Assembly (NCBI RefSeq): GCF_001423265.1
Contig: NZ_LMND01000012.1
Span: 317,501 to 381,500, forward strand
Length of the DNA stretch: 64,000 bases
Reading direction: 5' to 3'
Origin: Methylobacterium sp. Leaf108
GTDB taxonomy: Bacteria; Pseudomonadota; Alphaproteobacteria; Rhizobiales; Beijerinckiaceae
In this document: positions 18,301-26,536 of the stretch, in pieces
How the letters are laid out: the number at the start of each line of letters is the position of its first letter
Position numbering within the stretch: position 1 is the stretch's first letter
Translations under genes and position numbers: made by a program
Notes under the pieces: generated by a model
The model's database searches: none
What the model was told of the DNA's origin: nothing
Seen by the model: only the letters and a program-made list of their open reading frames with translations

Positions 18301-19382
18301 TCGCGCTCGCGGCCGTGAGCGTGAACCTCGCCGCCGGCACCTCTTCGGGGGCGGACGGCAACGATACGCTGGTCGGCATCGAGAGCGTGCAGGGCTCGGC
18401 CTTCGCCGATACGCTCACGGGCGACGCCGGGCTCAACACGGTCTGGTACGGCGAGGCCACGGGGGCGGTGACGGTCGACCTCGCCACCGGCCTGTCGAGC
18501 GGGGCCGCGGGCGCCGACATCCTGGTCGGCTTCGAGCGCGTCGCCGGCTCGATCTTCGGCGACACGCTGTCGGGCGACGCCGGTGCCAACTACCTGACCG
18601 GCCTTGCCGGCAACGACATCCTCGACGGCCGCGACGGCCTCGATTTCGCCCTCTACTTCAACGCCGTCGGCGCGGTCACCGTCAGTCTCGCCGCCGGAAC
18701 CTCCAGCGGTGCGGACGGGACCGACACCCTACGCAACATCGAGGGCCTCGTCGGCTCCTCCTTCGGCGACGTCCTGACGGGCGATGCGGGCGCCAACATC
18801 CTCGACGGTCTGACGGGCAACGACAGCCTCGACGGCGGCGGCGGCTTCGACTTCGCCGAATACGAGGTGGCCGCAGGCGGCGTGACGGTGAACCTCGCGA
18901 CCGGGACCGCGGCCGGAGCCGATGGAGCCGACACGCTCGTCAGGATCGAGGGCGTGACCGGCTCGGCCTTCGCCGACACGCTCACCGGAGACGGCGCCGG
19001 CAACCTCCTCGACGGGCGTGGCGGCGCCGACCTGCTCGTGGGGGGGTTCGGCAACGACGCCTTCTCCTTCACCGCCGCCCTCGGGGCCGGCAACGTCGAC
19101 CGGATCGCCGATTTCGCGGCGAACGAATTCGACCTGATCTACCTCGAGAAGGATGTGTTCACGATGCTGACCACCGCGTCGGGCACGCAGCCCGGCGCGC
19201 TCTCGGCCGGCATGTTCGTGATCGGCAGCCAGGCCGTGGATGCCGACGACCGCATCCTCTACGACGGGGCCACGGGCGGGCTGGCCTACGATGCGGACGG
19301 ATCGGGCGCCCTGGCGGCGGTGCAGTTCGCCATCCTGGAGAACAGGGCCGCCCTCTCGGCTGACGTCATCTTCGTCGTGTGA
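15309..19382 (+). CDS. secreted M10 (serralysin-like) metalloprotease with long RTX-like repeat region
   Basis: 1357 residues without a Sec signal. The catalytic domain occupies roughly residues 35-280: zinc motif HEIGHAIGLGH (His189, Glu190, His193, His199) and the Met-turn SIMSYLSW (Met225). From about residue 350 the protein is repetitive. First come four to five near-identical 80-83-residue units (GADTMIGG..SDTYYVDD..GDRAIE..NVLTGN). Then come about eight units of the form VNLAAGT..GADG.DTL..IEGV.GSAFADTLTGD, interspersed with GGxGxD calcium-binding nonapeptides. The last 100 residues end VIFVV, as in type I secretion substrates. The expected role is an extracellular calcium-stabilised protease or adhesin-protease. 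No HlyB/HlyD/TolC genes lie in the window. Confidence 0.93.
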   Translation: MAIRFGNEDEDFGAGMPMMMAQKASASTPAHRIPVSSSGPTFAQEVTFISGLNPDGTLSDESFSGFNEGSAFKWGSSTAGTGATIGYTFDVDSAFTAQEKATFVKALAIWSAIADVTFTLSTTIRGITLVRGETNSGAFANTPQTIGSGSSLGSVTGQSMINMETSAAGFDLSGSFEVAGGYGLSTIIHEIGHAIGLGHSGNYNGKVDPATQQYSAFDDGQYSIMSYLSWINGTAKYRAANPFPGTNWGSSPDGAMREAPHTAMMADIEAIQQLYGTSKTATFAGGQTYGFNTTVTGVLREFFDFTANTAPIVTLYNKGLGNVLDLSGYTQAATVSLEPGTFSSAGGLVNNIAIALGTVIGTVIGGSGADTLVGSGLGDVLNGGTGADTMSGGLGSDTYVTDGGDRIIEAANAGTDLVRSSAGHTLSANVENLTLTGTAAINGFGNALANVITGNAAANVLNGLVGADTMIGGAGSDTYYVDDVGDRAIEANGAAGTDRVYAAVSYALGGSELETLILTGTANLNGTGNSLANVLTGNSGDNVLNGLGGADTMSGGTGSDTYYVDNVGDRAIEANGAAGTDLVYATVTYALAGSELENLTLTGAGAIDGTGNSLANVLTGNAAANVLDGLTGADTMIGGGGSDTYYVDDAGDRAIELNGAAGTDLVYASVSYSLGGSALENLTLTGTASLNGTGNSLANVLTGNAAANVLNGLVGADTMIGGLGNDAYGVDDIGDRVIEAAGGGTDRVLTSVTYTLAAGQEIERLETASTAGTTAIGLTGNAFHNVLVGNAGANALDGGAGFDEASYAAAAGAVTVDLAAGTASGAAGSDTLRAIEAVRGSAFADTLTGDAFVNQLAGGLGNDTLNGGAGSDFADYSAATGAVSVNLAAGTATGADGNDVLIGIEGVQGSRFADTITGSTGFNQLSYAAALGAVAVNLATGRASGAMGADTFTSIEGVVGSAFADTLTGNAVANVLTGLTGDDRLDGGAGDDVASYHLALAAVSVNLAAGTSSGADGNDTLVGIESVQGSAFADTLTGDAGLNTVWYGEATGAVTVDLATGLSSGAAGADILVGFERVAGSIFGDTLSGDAGANYLTGLAGNDILDGRDGLDFALYFNAVGAVTVSLAAGTSSGADGTDTLRNIEGLVGSSFGDVLTGDAGANILDGLTGNDSLDGGGGFDFAEYEVAAGGVTVNLATGTAAGADGADTLVRIEGVTGSAFADTLTGDGAGNLLDGRGGADLLVGGFGNDAFSFTAALGAGNVDRIADFAANEFDLIYLEKDVFTMLTTASGTQPGALSAGMFVIGSQAVDADDRILYDGATGGLAYDADGSGALAAVQFAILENRAALSADVIFVV
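16497..17486 (+). repeat. tandem 249-bp coding repeats
   Basis: The codons for DTYYVD (or variants) recur at 16497, 16737, 16986, 17235 and 17484: one interval of 240 bp, then three of about 249 bp (83 codons). Nucleotide identity between the middle units is high, with shared tracts such as GGCAACTCGCTCGCCAACGT, indicating recent duplication or gene conversion. It lies within the metalloprotease gene. Confidence 0.85.
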
Positions 19383-19403
19383 CCGGGCGCCTCCTGCGGA
19401 TCC

Positions 19404-20168
19404 TCAGCGCCGCAGGCCCAGGAGGCTGCCCGAGGCGGGTGCGCCGAAGGTCTTGCGGAAGTCGTGGGCGAAATGCGGCTGGTCGGCGAAGCCGGCCGCA
19501 TGGGCCGCCGTCGTGAAACTGTCGCCGGCGGTGACGGCGGCGATCGCCCGCCGCATGCGCAGCCAGGCGCGGTAACGGCGGAACGGCACGCCGACCTGCG
19601 CGGTGAAGAGGTGCTGGAACCGCGACGGCGACAGCCCGACGGCGCTGGCCAGGGCGCCCGCGCCCACCGCCGGGTCGTCGTGGAGGAGCGCCACGGCACG
19701 GGCGATCCGCGCATCGACCGACCGCCTGGCGCGTCCGCACGAGAACCGCACCACATCGGCGAGCGCCGCACCGGCTTCGCGCACGCCGTCCCGGCTCTCG
19801 TGGAGATCGCGAAAAGCGCGGATCTCCCCGCCCGCGCCCAGCAGCACGCCGCCGGCCTCCTGCCCGCCGTCCACCAGCGGCGACAGCCCGTGCGCGCCGC
19901 CCGATCCGGGTTCGAGGTAGAGGACCGCGATGGGGTCGCCGCGCACGTCGAGCTCGTGGGCGACACCCGCGGGGATCATCGCCGTGCGGCACGCGGTCCA
20001 GGCGCCCTCGCCGACCCGGATCCGGAAGCGGTCGTAGAGGCCGGCGAGATAGACCGGCGCCCCGTGCCGGTGGCTGGCGTTGTACGACAACGGCCCGGCG
20101 AAGAAGGTGTGCGCCCCCTGCACGTGCCAGAGGGGACCGAGGGGCCGAGGGTCAGCACGTTCGTACAA
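19404..20168 (-). CDS. AraC family transcriptional regulator
   Basis: 254 residues. The N-terminal cupin-like part (SHRHGAPVYLAGLYDRF, IPAGVAHELDV) is the sensor. The last ~100 residues form a double helix-turn-helix of AraC type (VGAGALASAVGLSPSRFQHLF and FTTAAHAAGFADQPHFAHDF). The start is a TTG with GGGGGAG 9 nt upstream; a GTG at 20123 is the alternative. It is divergent from the MBL-fold gene 86 bp away, so regulation of that gene is likely. The inducer is unknown. Confidence 0.88.
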   Translation of the reverse strand: MYERADPRPLGPLWHVQGAHTFFAGPLSYNASHRHGAPVYLAGLYDRFRIRVGEGAWTACRTAMIPAGVAHELDVRGDPIAVLYLEPGSGGAHGLSPLVDGGQEAGGVLLGAGGEIRAFRDLHESRDGVREAGAALADVVRFSCGRARRSVDARIARAVALLHDDPAVGAGALASAVGLSPSRFQHLFTAQVGVPFRRYRAWLRMRRAIAAVTAGDSFTTAAHAAGFADQPHFAHDFRKTFGAPASGSLLGLRR

Positions 20169-20254
20169 GCGGACCCGCTCCCCCGGATGCTACCGCCATC
20201 GGAGGCCGGCACGGCTCGTCGTGATCCGGCCCGGCGAGAAGGGACACCCTGGAC

Positions 20255-21241
20255 ATGACCGGATGGACACGGCGGCGGCTCGCCGCATCGGGCGTAGCGA
20301 TCCTGGCCGCTCCCGCCCTCCTGCGCAATGCCGGCGCGGCGCCGCTGTCCGGCGATCCGTCCGATACGTCCGGTCTCTACCGCTTCACCCTCGGAGCCTT
20401 CACCGTCACGGCGATCCTCGATGCCGCCGCGATGATCGACGGCCCCTGGCCCATCGTCGGCGAGGATCGCCCGCGCACCGAGGTCGAGGCGCTGATGCGC
20501 GAGAACCGGCTGCCGCCGGACCGCTTCAAGCCGGGGTTCACGCCGATCCTGGTGGACACGGGCCGTGAGCGCGTGCTGTTCGACACCGGCAACGGCGAGG
20601 TCGGCTTCGTGAAGCGGCCCGCGGGCGGGCGCCTCGCCGAGCGGCTGCGCGCGGCCGGCCACGACCCCGGCGGCATCGACCACGTCGTGCTCACCCATTG
20701 CCACACCGACCATATCGGCGGCCTGATGGAGGCCGGACGCCCGGCCTTCCCGAACGCGACCATCGCCGTCGGAGCGGCCGAGCTCGATTTCTGGACGAAG
20801 GACGCGCGCCTCGGTTCCGCGCCGGAGGGCAACGAGCACACGTCGGCGCTCGTCGTCCGCAGCCACCTCGTACCCCAGGTGGCGCGGATCCGCACGATCC
20901 GGCCGGGGGAGGAGGTGGTGCCCGGCATCGCGGCGGTGGCCGCCCCGGGGCACACGCCGGGCCATCTCGCCTATCACGTCGAGAATGCGGGCCGGCGGAT
21001 GCTCATCTGGGGCGATTGCGCCCATCACGAGGTCGCCTCCCTGGCCCGCCCCGACTGGCACGCCCTGTTCGACATGGACAAGGCCATGGGTGCCGCGACG
21101 CGGCGCAGCCTCTACGGCATGGCGGCGGCCGACGAGATCCTGGTGGCCGGCTACCACACCGCGTTTCCCTCCCTCGGCTACGTCGTGGCCATGGGGACGG
21201 GGTACCGCTGGATTCCCGTCAGCTACCAGCTCGACCCGTGA
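20255..21241 (+). CDS. MBL-fold metallo-hydrolase with Tat-type signal
   Basis: 328 residues. The N-terminus MTGWTRRRLAASGVAILAA carries a twin-arginine-like RRR motif and a hydrophobic stretch, suggesting export in folded form. The metal motif HCHTDHIGG follows (residues ~148-156). Further ligands are His in APGHTPGHL, Asp in IWGDCAHH, and the final GYHTAFPS. This layout matches periplasmic metallo-hydrolases of the quorum-quenching lactonase/glyoxalase II-like branch. The substrate is not evident. The divergent AraC gene is the natural regulator. Confidence 0.85.
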   Translation: MTGWTRRRLAASGVAILAAPALLRNAGAAPLSGDPSDTSGLYRFTLGAFTVTAILDAAAMIDGPWPIVGEDRPRTEVEALMRENRLPPDRFKPGFTPILVDTGRERVLFDTGNGEVGFVKRPAGGRLAERLRAAGHDPGGIDHVVLTHCHTDHIGGLMEAGRPAFPNATIAVGAAELDFWTKDARLGSAPEGNEHTSALVVRSHLVPQVARIRTIRPGEEVVPGIAAVAAPGHTPGHLAYHVENAGRRMLIWGDCAHHEVASLARPDWHALFDMDKAMGAATRRSLYGMAAADEILVAGYHTAFPSLGYVVAMGTGYRWIPVSYQLDP

Positions 21242-21270
21242 TCCTACGACATCCGTTCGGTGGCCTCGCC

Positions 21271-21350
21271 ATGCGGATGTCGGTCATCTTCGGGCACCGC
21301 GCGGGCTCGGTGACACGCTTCCCGCTCGAATCGCGCGGACGCCGTATCAC
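21271..21350. repeat. dispersed repeat, copy C
   Basis: Begins ATGCGGATGTCGG, then CCGCGCGGGCTCGGTGA (identical to copy B except at the edges) and a degenerate palindrome GTGACACGC...GCCGTATCAC. The right end overlaps the glcF stop codon (21347-21349). Confidence 0.6.
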
Positions 21351-22723
21351 TCGGCCGCGTGGAGGACATGCGCCTCCTCGAGCACCGCCGGCTTGGGGCC
21401 GCCGGTGGCCCAGTCCAGCAGTTCCACCGTGTGGACAATGGGGATCGCGGTGCCCTTCCCGATCTGCGTGGCGCAGCCGATGTTGCCGGTGGCGATGACG
21501 TCGGGGCGCATCCGCTCGATGTTGGCGACCTTGCGGTCGCGCAGGCGGCCGGCGATCTCCGGCTGCAGGATGTTGTAGGTGCCCGCCGAGCCGCAGCAGA
21601 TGTGGCCCTCCGGCACGTCCTTGACCGTGAAGCCCGCCGTCTTGAGCAGGGATTTCGGCTCGGTGCGGATGCCCTGGCCGTGCTGCATCGAGCAGGCGGA
21701 ATGGTAGGCGACCACGAGGTCGCTCGTGACGATCGGCGGCATCAGGCCGAGGCCCGCCATGTATTCGGTGACGTCCTTGGCGATGGCCGACACCCGCGCC
21801 GCCTTGGCCGCATAGGCCGGGTCGTCGCGGAACATGAAGCCATAGTCCTTGATCGTGGTGCCGCAGCCCGAGGCCGTGACCACGATGGCGTCGAGGCCGG
21901 CCCCGTCCATCTCGGCGATCCAGGCGTCGATGGTGCGCCTGGCGGTGGCGTGCGCCGTGTCCGCCTTGCCCATGTGGTGGGTGATGGCACCACAGCAGCC
22001 CTCGCCCTGCGCCTGCACCACCTCGACCCCGTGGCGGGTCAGCAGGCGAATGGCCGCCTCGTTGAAGTCCGGCCGCAGCACGCTCTGGGCACAGCCGCGC
22101 AGGATGGCGACGCGGCCGGCCCTGCCCGGCATCGGCTCGCCCTGGAGCAGGGCGCTCGCCTCCCGCGCGCGGGTGTCGGCGGGGAAGGTGCCGGGCCGGT
22201 CGGAGGGGTTGCGGTTGGGCAGGAGCGCGGGCGCGAGGTCCAGCATCGCGGCCAGGCGATTGCCCACCCGCGGCAGGCGGGCGACGAGGGGCCGGAACGG
22301 CCCGCCGATCTTGGCGCCCAGCAAGGCCAGCCGGAACCGGTTCGGATAGGGCAGGACGAAGGCGAGCACGCTACGCAGGAGGCGGTCGCTCAGGGGGCGC
22401 CGGTAGGTCTCCTCGATATGCGTGCGGGCATGGTCGACGAGGTGCATGTAGTGCACGCCCGAGGGGCAGGTCGTCATGCACGACAGGCACGACAGGCAGC
22501 GGTCGACGTGCTTGACCACCTCGGGCGTCGCCGGCTTGCCGCCCTCCAGCATGTCCTTGATCAGGTAGATGCGTCCGCGCGGGCTATCGAGTTCGTCGCC
22601 CAGCAGCAGGTAGGTCGGGCAGGTCGCGGTACAAAACCCGCAATGGACGCAGGTCCGCAGGATCTTTTCGGAGGTCGCCATCGCCGGGTCGGCGAGCTGG
22701 GTGGCTGTGAAACTGGTTTGCAC
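21347..22723 (-). CDS. glcF: glycolate oxidase iron-sulfur subunit GlcF
   Basis: 458 residues from a GTG start at 22723 (VQTSFTATQL, like the MQTQLT opening of E. coli GlcF); an ATG at 22681 would cut into the conserved start. Two 4Fe-4S motifs are complete: C25-C28-C31-C35 (CVHCGFCTATCP) and C76-C79-C82-C86. Two CCG domains follow (GEGCCGAITHHMGK; HICCGSAGTYN). It carries electrons from GlcD/GlcE glycolate oxidation to the membrane. glcE lies on the same strand upstream but is separated by an opposing gene; glcD is not in the window. Confidence 0.95.
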   Translation of the reverse strand: MQTSFTATQLADPAMATSEKILRTCVHCGFCTATCPTYLLLGDELDSPRGRIYLIKDMLEGGKPATPEVVKHVDRCLSCLSCMTTCPSGVHYMHLVDHARTHIEETYRRPLSDRLLRSVLAFVLPYPNRFRLALLGAKIGGPFRPLVARLPRVGNRLAAMLDLAPALLPNRNPSDRPGTFPADTRAREASALLQGEPMPGRAGRVAILRGCAQSVLRPDFNEAAIRLLTRHGVEVVQAQGEGCCGAITHHMGKADTAHATARRTIDAWIAEMDGAGLDAIVVTASGCGTTIKDYGFMFRDDPAYAAKAARVSAIAKDVTEYMAGLGLMPPIVTSDLVVAYHSACSMQHGQGIRTEPKSLLKTAGFTVKDVPEGHICCGSAGTYNILQPEIAGRLRDRKVANIERMRPDVIATGNIGCATQIGKGTAIPIVHTVELLDWATGGPKPAVLEEAHVLHAAE

Positions 22724-22846
22724 GGCGTTGTCCCGGAGCTCTTTTTCGTTTCTTCCCTGACGTACCTCTACACCAAAATTCGTGCGAGGAGGCGGCTGCG
22801 GGCCTCGCGGGTTACCGGGGCAGGCGGAAGCGGAGGAGACGAGGGC

Positions 22847-23404
22847 GTGGGCAAGCAGTTCGACCGCATCGACGAGGCGCACGAGGCCTTCATCGCGCGC
22901 CAGCGGATCTTCTTCACGGCATCGGCGGCGGACGGAACGCGGGTCAACCTCTCGCCGCGCGGCACCGATGCCTTCCGGGTCCTCGGACCGAACGCGGTGG
23001 CCTATCTCGACCGGACCGGCAGCGGCAACGAGACGGCGGCCCACCTTCTCGCCGATGGGCGCCTCACCGTGATGTTCTGCGCCCTCGAGGGGGCGCCGCG
23101 AATCCTGCGGCTCTACGGGCGGGGCGAGGTGCTGCCCCGCCATGGCGTGCCCTATCGCACGCTCCTGGCGGAGGCCTTCGGCGGCGATGAGCCGAGGGGC
23201 GCGCGACAGATCGTGCGGCTCGCGGTCGACCTCGTCCAGACCTCCTGCGGCTTCGGGGTGCCGCTCTTCGACTTCGCCGGCGAACGCGACTCCCTCGATC
23301 GCTGGGCGAACGCGAAGACCGACGAGGAGATCGAGGCCTACCGAAAGCTCAAGAACACGCGCAGCCTGGACGGTCTGCCCACGGGACCGGTCGAGGAGAT
23401 CTGA
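22847..23404 (+). CDS. pyridoxamine 5'-phosphate oxidase family (FMN-binding split barrel) protein
   Basis: 185 residues from a GTG at 22847 with GGAGGAG about 9 nt upstream. The front half (QRIFFTASAADGTRVNLSPR, then LGPNAVAYLDRTGSGNETAAHL) is the FMN-binding split-barrel pattern of PNPOx-related proteins. The C-terminal half (TSCGFGVPLFDF.GER, YRKLKNTRSLDGLPTG) is a conserved extension of one uncharacterised subgroup. It probably uses FMN or F420/haem; the reaction is unknown. It runs opposite to glcE and glcF and lies exactly between them. Confidence 0.82.
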   Translation: MGKQFDRIDEAHEAFIARQRIFFTASAADGTRVNLSPRGTDAFRVLGPNAVAYLDRTGSGNETAAHLLADGRLTVMFCALEGAPRILRLYGRGEVLPRHGVPYRTLLAEAFGGDEPRGARQIVRLAVDLVQTSCGFGVPLFDFAGERDSLDRWANAKTDEEIEAYRKLKNTRSLDGLPTGPVEEI

Positions 23405-23422
23405 AGCCGCTACCCTCTCCCG

Positions 23423-24610
23423 TCAAACCCCCGCATACATCCGCCCGGGGTTGAACACCCCTGCCGGATCGTGCGCCGCCTTGATCCCTGCCGTGATCCG
23501 CATCAGCGGCCCGGACAGGGGCTCGAACACCGGGACGGCGGCACGCAAAGGATCGGGGGCGCGCACCAGGGTGGCGTGGCCGCCGTGGACCTTGAGGATC
23601 GCGCGGATCGCCTCGGCGCCGGCATCGCCCGTGGCGGGGGTGGACAGCCAGATCAGGCCGCCGCCCCAGTCGTAGAACCAGCGGGCCTCGCGTCGCTCGG
23701 CGATGGCCGCGGCGACGGCGGGGCCGTGGCTCGGCGCCGTGGAGATCCGCCAGACCGCGGAATCGCGCGGCTCGGCCAGGGGCACGACGTCGCGGACCGC
23801 GCACCAGAGCGCGGCGCCCTGCGCATCCTCGACCACCGTCGGTGCGCCGAAACGCTGGAGGAGGCGGCGCAGTTCGCCCAGGCGATAGTCGATCGAGACG
23901 GAAAAGCCTTCGAGCCGCATCAGGGTACGCGGCTCGGGGCCGTGGACGCCCGCCGGCAGGTGGGCGGCACCGGTCAGTTCGAAGGGCGAGCCGAGCGCCG
24001 TGGCGAGCGCCTCGACGGCGCGGGCGTCGTCGAGGCCGGCAAAGACCAGGGTGGCGACGCGCTCCTGCACCGGCAGCACCTTGAAGGTGACCTCGGTGAG
24101 GAGACCCAGCGTCCCCCACGAGCCGGCCATGAGCTTGACGAGGTCGAGGCCGGTGACGTTCTTCATCACCCGGCCGCCGGACTTGATCGCCTCTCCCCGC
24201 CCGTTGACGAAGCGCACGCCGATCAGGCTGTCGCGGGCGGCCCCCGCGTTGATGCGGCGGGGGCCGGCAGTGTTGGCCGCCGCCACGGCGCCGAAGGTCG
24301 GCTCGCCGGCCGAGCCCATCAGCGGGCGGTAGTCCACCGGCTCGAACGGCAGCATCTGGCCGCGCTCGGCGAGCAGCGCCTGGACCTCGGCCAGCGGCGT
24401 GCCGGCGCGGGCGGCCACCACCATCTCGGCCGGTTCGTAGAGCGTGATCCCGGTGAGCCCGCGGGCCGAGAGCGTCGCCTCGTCCTGCGCCGGCCGGCCG
24501 ATTCCGGCCTTGGTGCCGCCGCCCACGAGGCGCAGCCGCTCGCCGCGGCCAGCGGCGTCGCGCACCACGTCGGCGGCCGCATCCTCGTCGTGAGGCTCGT
24601 ATGAACGCAT
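23423..24610 (-). CDS. glcE: glycolate oxidase FAD-binding subunit GlcE
   Basis: 395 residues. The N-terminal half is a PCMH-type FAD-binding domain (LRLVGGGTKAGIG; AGTPLAEVQALLAERGQMLP; PTFGAVAAANTAGPRRINAG; GGRVMKNVTGLDLVKLMAGS). It is shorter than GlcD, as expected for GlcE. With GlcD and GlcF it oxidises glycolate to glyoxylate. Its stop is 18 bp from the stop of the opposing PPOX gene, leaving no room for a separate terminator. The ATG at 24608-24610 fits the family start. Confidence 0.95.
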   Translation of the reverse strand: MRSYEPHDEDAAADVVRDAAGRGERLRLVGGGTKAGIGRPAQDEATLSARGLTGITLYEPAEMVVAARAGTPLAEVQALLAERGQMLPFEPVDYRPLMGSAGEPTFGAVAAANTAGPRRINAGAARDSLIGVRFVNGRGEAIKSGGRVMKNVTGLDLVKLMAGSWGTLGLLTEVTFKVLPVQERVATLVFAGLDDARAVEALATALGSPFELTGAAHLPAGVHGPEPRTLMRLEGFSVSIDYRLGELRRLLQRFGAPTVVEDAQGAALWCAVRDVVPLAEPRDSAVWRISTAPSHGPAVAAAIAERREARWFYDWGGGLIWLSTPATGDAGAEAIRAILKVHGGHATLVRAPDPLRAAVPVFEPLSGPLMRITAGIKAAHDPAGVFNPGRMYAGV

Positions 24611-24705
24611 CGCTTCCCGCCCTGGCGTGCGCTGTGGCCGCGCATCCTTGGGACCGTTCTAAAAGGCTTGCGGCCGGAATGCATCCGGGTTTCGCGGGCG
24701 ATGCC

Positions 24706-26154
24706 TCAGCCGGCCGGCACCGGCGCGCGGTTGCGCAGGCGCTCCACCGCGATGGTGCGCAGGCCCGCGATGTCGAAGGCCCAGACGAGGCCGGCGTAGA
24801 GCAGGATCCCGGCCGGCACCGACAGGCCGAGGGCCTGCCAGGCCGGGAGCGGCCGCAGCGGCAGCAGGCAGACCAGCATGGCGAGGCTGGCGCCGCTCGC
24901 CGCCAGGATGTCGCGCCACGGCAGGGCGATCCGGTCCCGCCCGGTCAGGGCCCGCACCGCCAGGACCAGCATCGCCGCGGCCATGCCGAGGCTCTGCGCC
25001 ATGGCGACCCCGGCCGGCCCGACGAGGCGCGGCAGCACGAGGAGGCCGATCCCGTTCACCGCGAGCCCCAGCAGCGCCGCGCCGATCACCGGCAGGGTGC
25101 GTCGCCTGATCTGGAAGACCGGGTTGAGGGCGAAATTGGTGAGCGCGAGGCAGAACAGGCCCGGGATGAGGATGGCGGCATAGGTGACGAAGGGCCCCCG
25201 GAAGGCCTCGGGCACGACGAGGTCCTGGAGGGCGGGCAGCACCACCCAGAAGCCGGCCGCGCAGGGCAGCATCAGGGCCACCACGATAGCGGCGTTGCGC
25301 CCGATCTGCGCTTCCGCGGCGGCGCGTCCGTGATGCTCCTCGGCCTGGACGGCGAGCTGGAACAGCAGCAGGTCGAGGGCGGTGCCGAGGGTGCCGAGGC
25401 TGCGCGAGGCCACGTCGGCGGCCAGCGAGAAATAGCCGGCCTCGGTGAAGCCGGCCTGATCGGCGATCGACCAGCGGTTGAGGAAGGGCAGGAGCTGGTA
25501 GAGGCCGTTGGCCGCGATCAGGGGCAGGCCGTAGACCAGGAACAGGCGCCGGGTCTCGGACAGGCGCAGGCGCTGCCTCGGTGCCGGGGCGTCGCGCAGG
25601 GGCTCGCGCAGGACGAGGACGGCCACGGCCTGGCTGAGGCCGCCGGCCAGAAGAACGTAGACCGGCTCCGGGTAGAACCAGGCGACGGCCGACATGCTCA
25701 CGAAGGTGAGGACGTTCTTGACCGCGACCAGGCGCAGGTAGAGGCCGCCGTCGAACCGCGCCCGCGCCAGGGCGGCGTGATAGTCGAACAGGCCGATGCC
25801 CACGGCGACCAGGGCCGCCCCGGCCGTGACCGCGGCCCGGCTCTGGGGGGCGTTGCCGCCCCAGAGGTCGAGGCCGCCGTAGAGGAGTGCCAGCCCGATC
25901 ATGGCCAGCGCCAGGACGGCGTAGGCCCGGTCGAGCCCCTGGCGGATCCACGGCTCCTCCACCCGCACCCGGCCGGAATAGAACCGGGTCGCGGACAGGC
26001 GAAGCCATTCGAACAGCAGGGTGTTGAGGACGACAGCACCGGCCGAGGCCAGGGCGAACACCCCGAACTGCGCCGGCCCGAGCAGCTTGGCCACCAAGAG
26101 GCCGACCACGAAGTTGAGGCCGGCGTTCAGCAGGAAGGCGACGATGACGGCCAT
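24706..26154 (-). CDS. polysaccharide biosynthesis/flippase-type membrane protein
   Basis: 482 residues, with about 12-14 hydrophobic segments spread over the whole length. The opening FLLNAGLNFVVGLLVAKLLGPAQFGVFALA is the pattern of the Wzx/RfbX (polysaccharide synthase, MATE-like) family, which moves lipid-linked sugars across the inner membrane. No glycosyltransferase genes are nearby, so the substrate is unknown. The gene stands alone, between glcE and the AT-rich tad region. Confidence 0.85.
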   Translation of the reverse strand: MAVIVAFLLNAGLNFVVGLLVAKLLGPAQFGVFALASAGAVVLNTLLFEWLRLSATRFYSGRVRVEEPWIRQGLDRAYAVLALAMIGLALLYGGLDLWGGNAPQSRAAVTAGAALVAVGIGLFDYHAALARARFDGGLYLRLVAVKNVLTFVSMSAVAWFYPEPVYVLLAGGLSQAVAVLVLREPLRDAPAPRQRLRLSETRRLFLVYGLPLIAANGLYQLLPFLNRWSIADQAGFTEAGYFSLAADVASRSLGTLGTALDLLLFQLAVQAEEHHGRAAAEAQIGRNAAIVVALMLPCAAGFWVVLPALQDLVVPEAFRGPFVTYAAILIPGLFCLALTNFALNPVFQIRRRTLPVIGAALLGLAVNGIGLLVLPRLVGPAGVAMAQSLGMAAAMLVLAVRALTGRDRIALPWRDILAASGASLAMLVCLLPLRPLPAWQALGLSVPAGILLYAGLVWAFDIAGLRTIAVERLRNRAPVPAG

Positions 26155-26536
26155 GGCTCCCTGCCCCGAACCCGCGCGACCGTCCCGGTCTAGGCGCGCG
26201 GTGCGAAGATTCCGCTAATGCCGCCCTCTCACGCCCGGTTTCATGAACTTCGAGCCATCCGCCCGACACGGATCGTGATCGCAGCGAGCACAGATCGGGA
26301 AATCCATATCTGCGGCTTGATCAAATGCGCGCGAGAATGCCCTCACCGCAAGCGTGCTATCACCGACCGTGGTCTTCCGCTCAACGCCCCTTAGATGAGC
26401 GCGAAACCGAGCCTACATTGGCATACCACGATCATATATCAGCATTTTGTATTCACTTAAACGTTTCGTTAGAGAGTCGCCGCCAACATATGTTTGTAAG
26501 CCTAGGTGAAACTCAATTCTTAGGGGGATTGATTTC
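26155..26536. other. AT-rich intergenic region before tadE
   Basis: No gene supported in these 382 bp. From about 26400 it is markedly AT-rich compared with the rest of the window. It includes TTAA-N7-GTTA at 26457-26471, one base off a CtrA-type TTAA-N7-TTAA site. AGGGGG precedes the tadE ATG by about 10 nt. Confidence 0.5.

Noticed and set aside
15527-19363. 1278-codon open frame on the plus strand in another frame of the metalloprotease gene
   Set aside because: Arg/His-rich translation without motifs, wholly inside the real gene.
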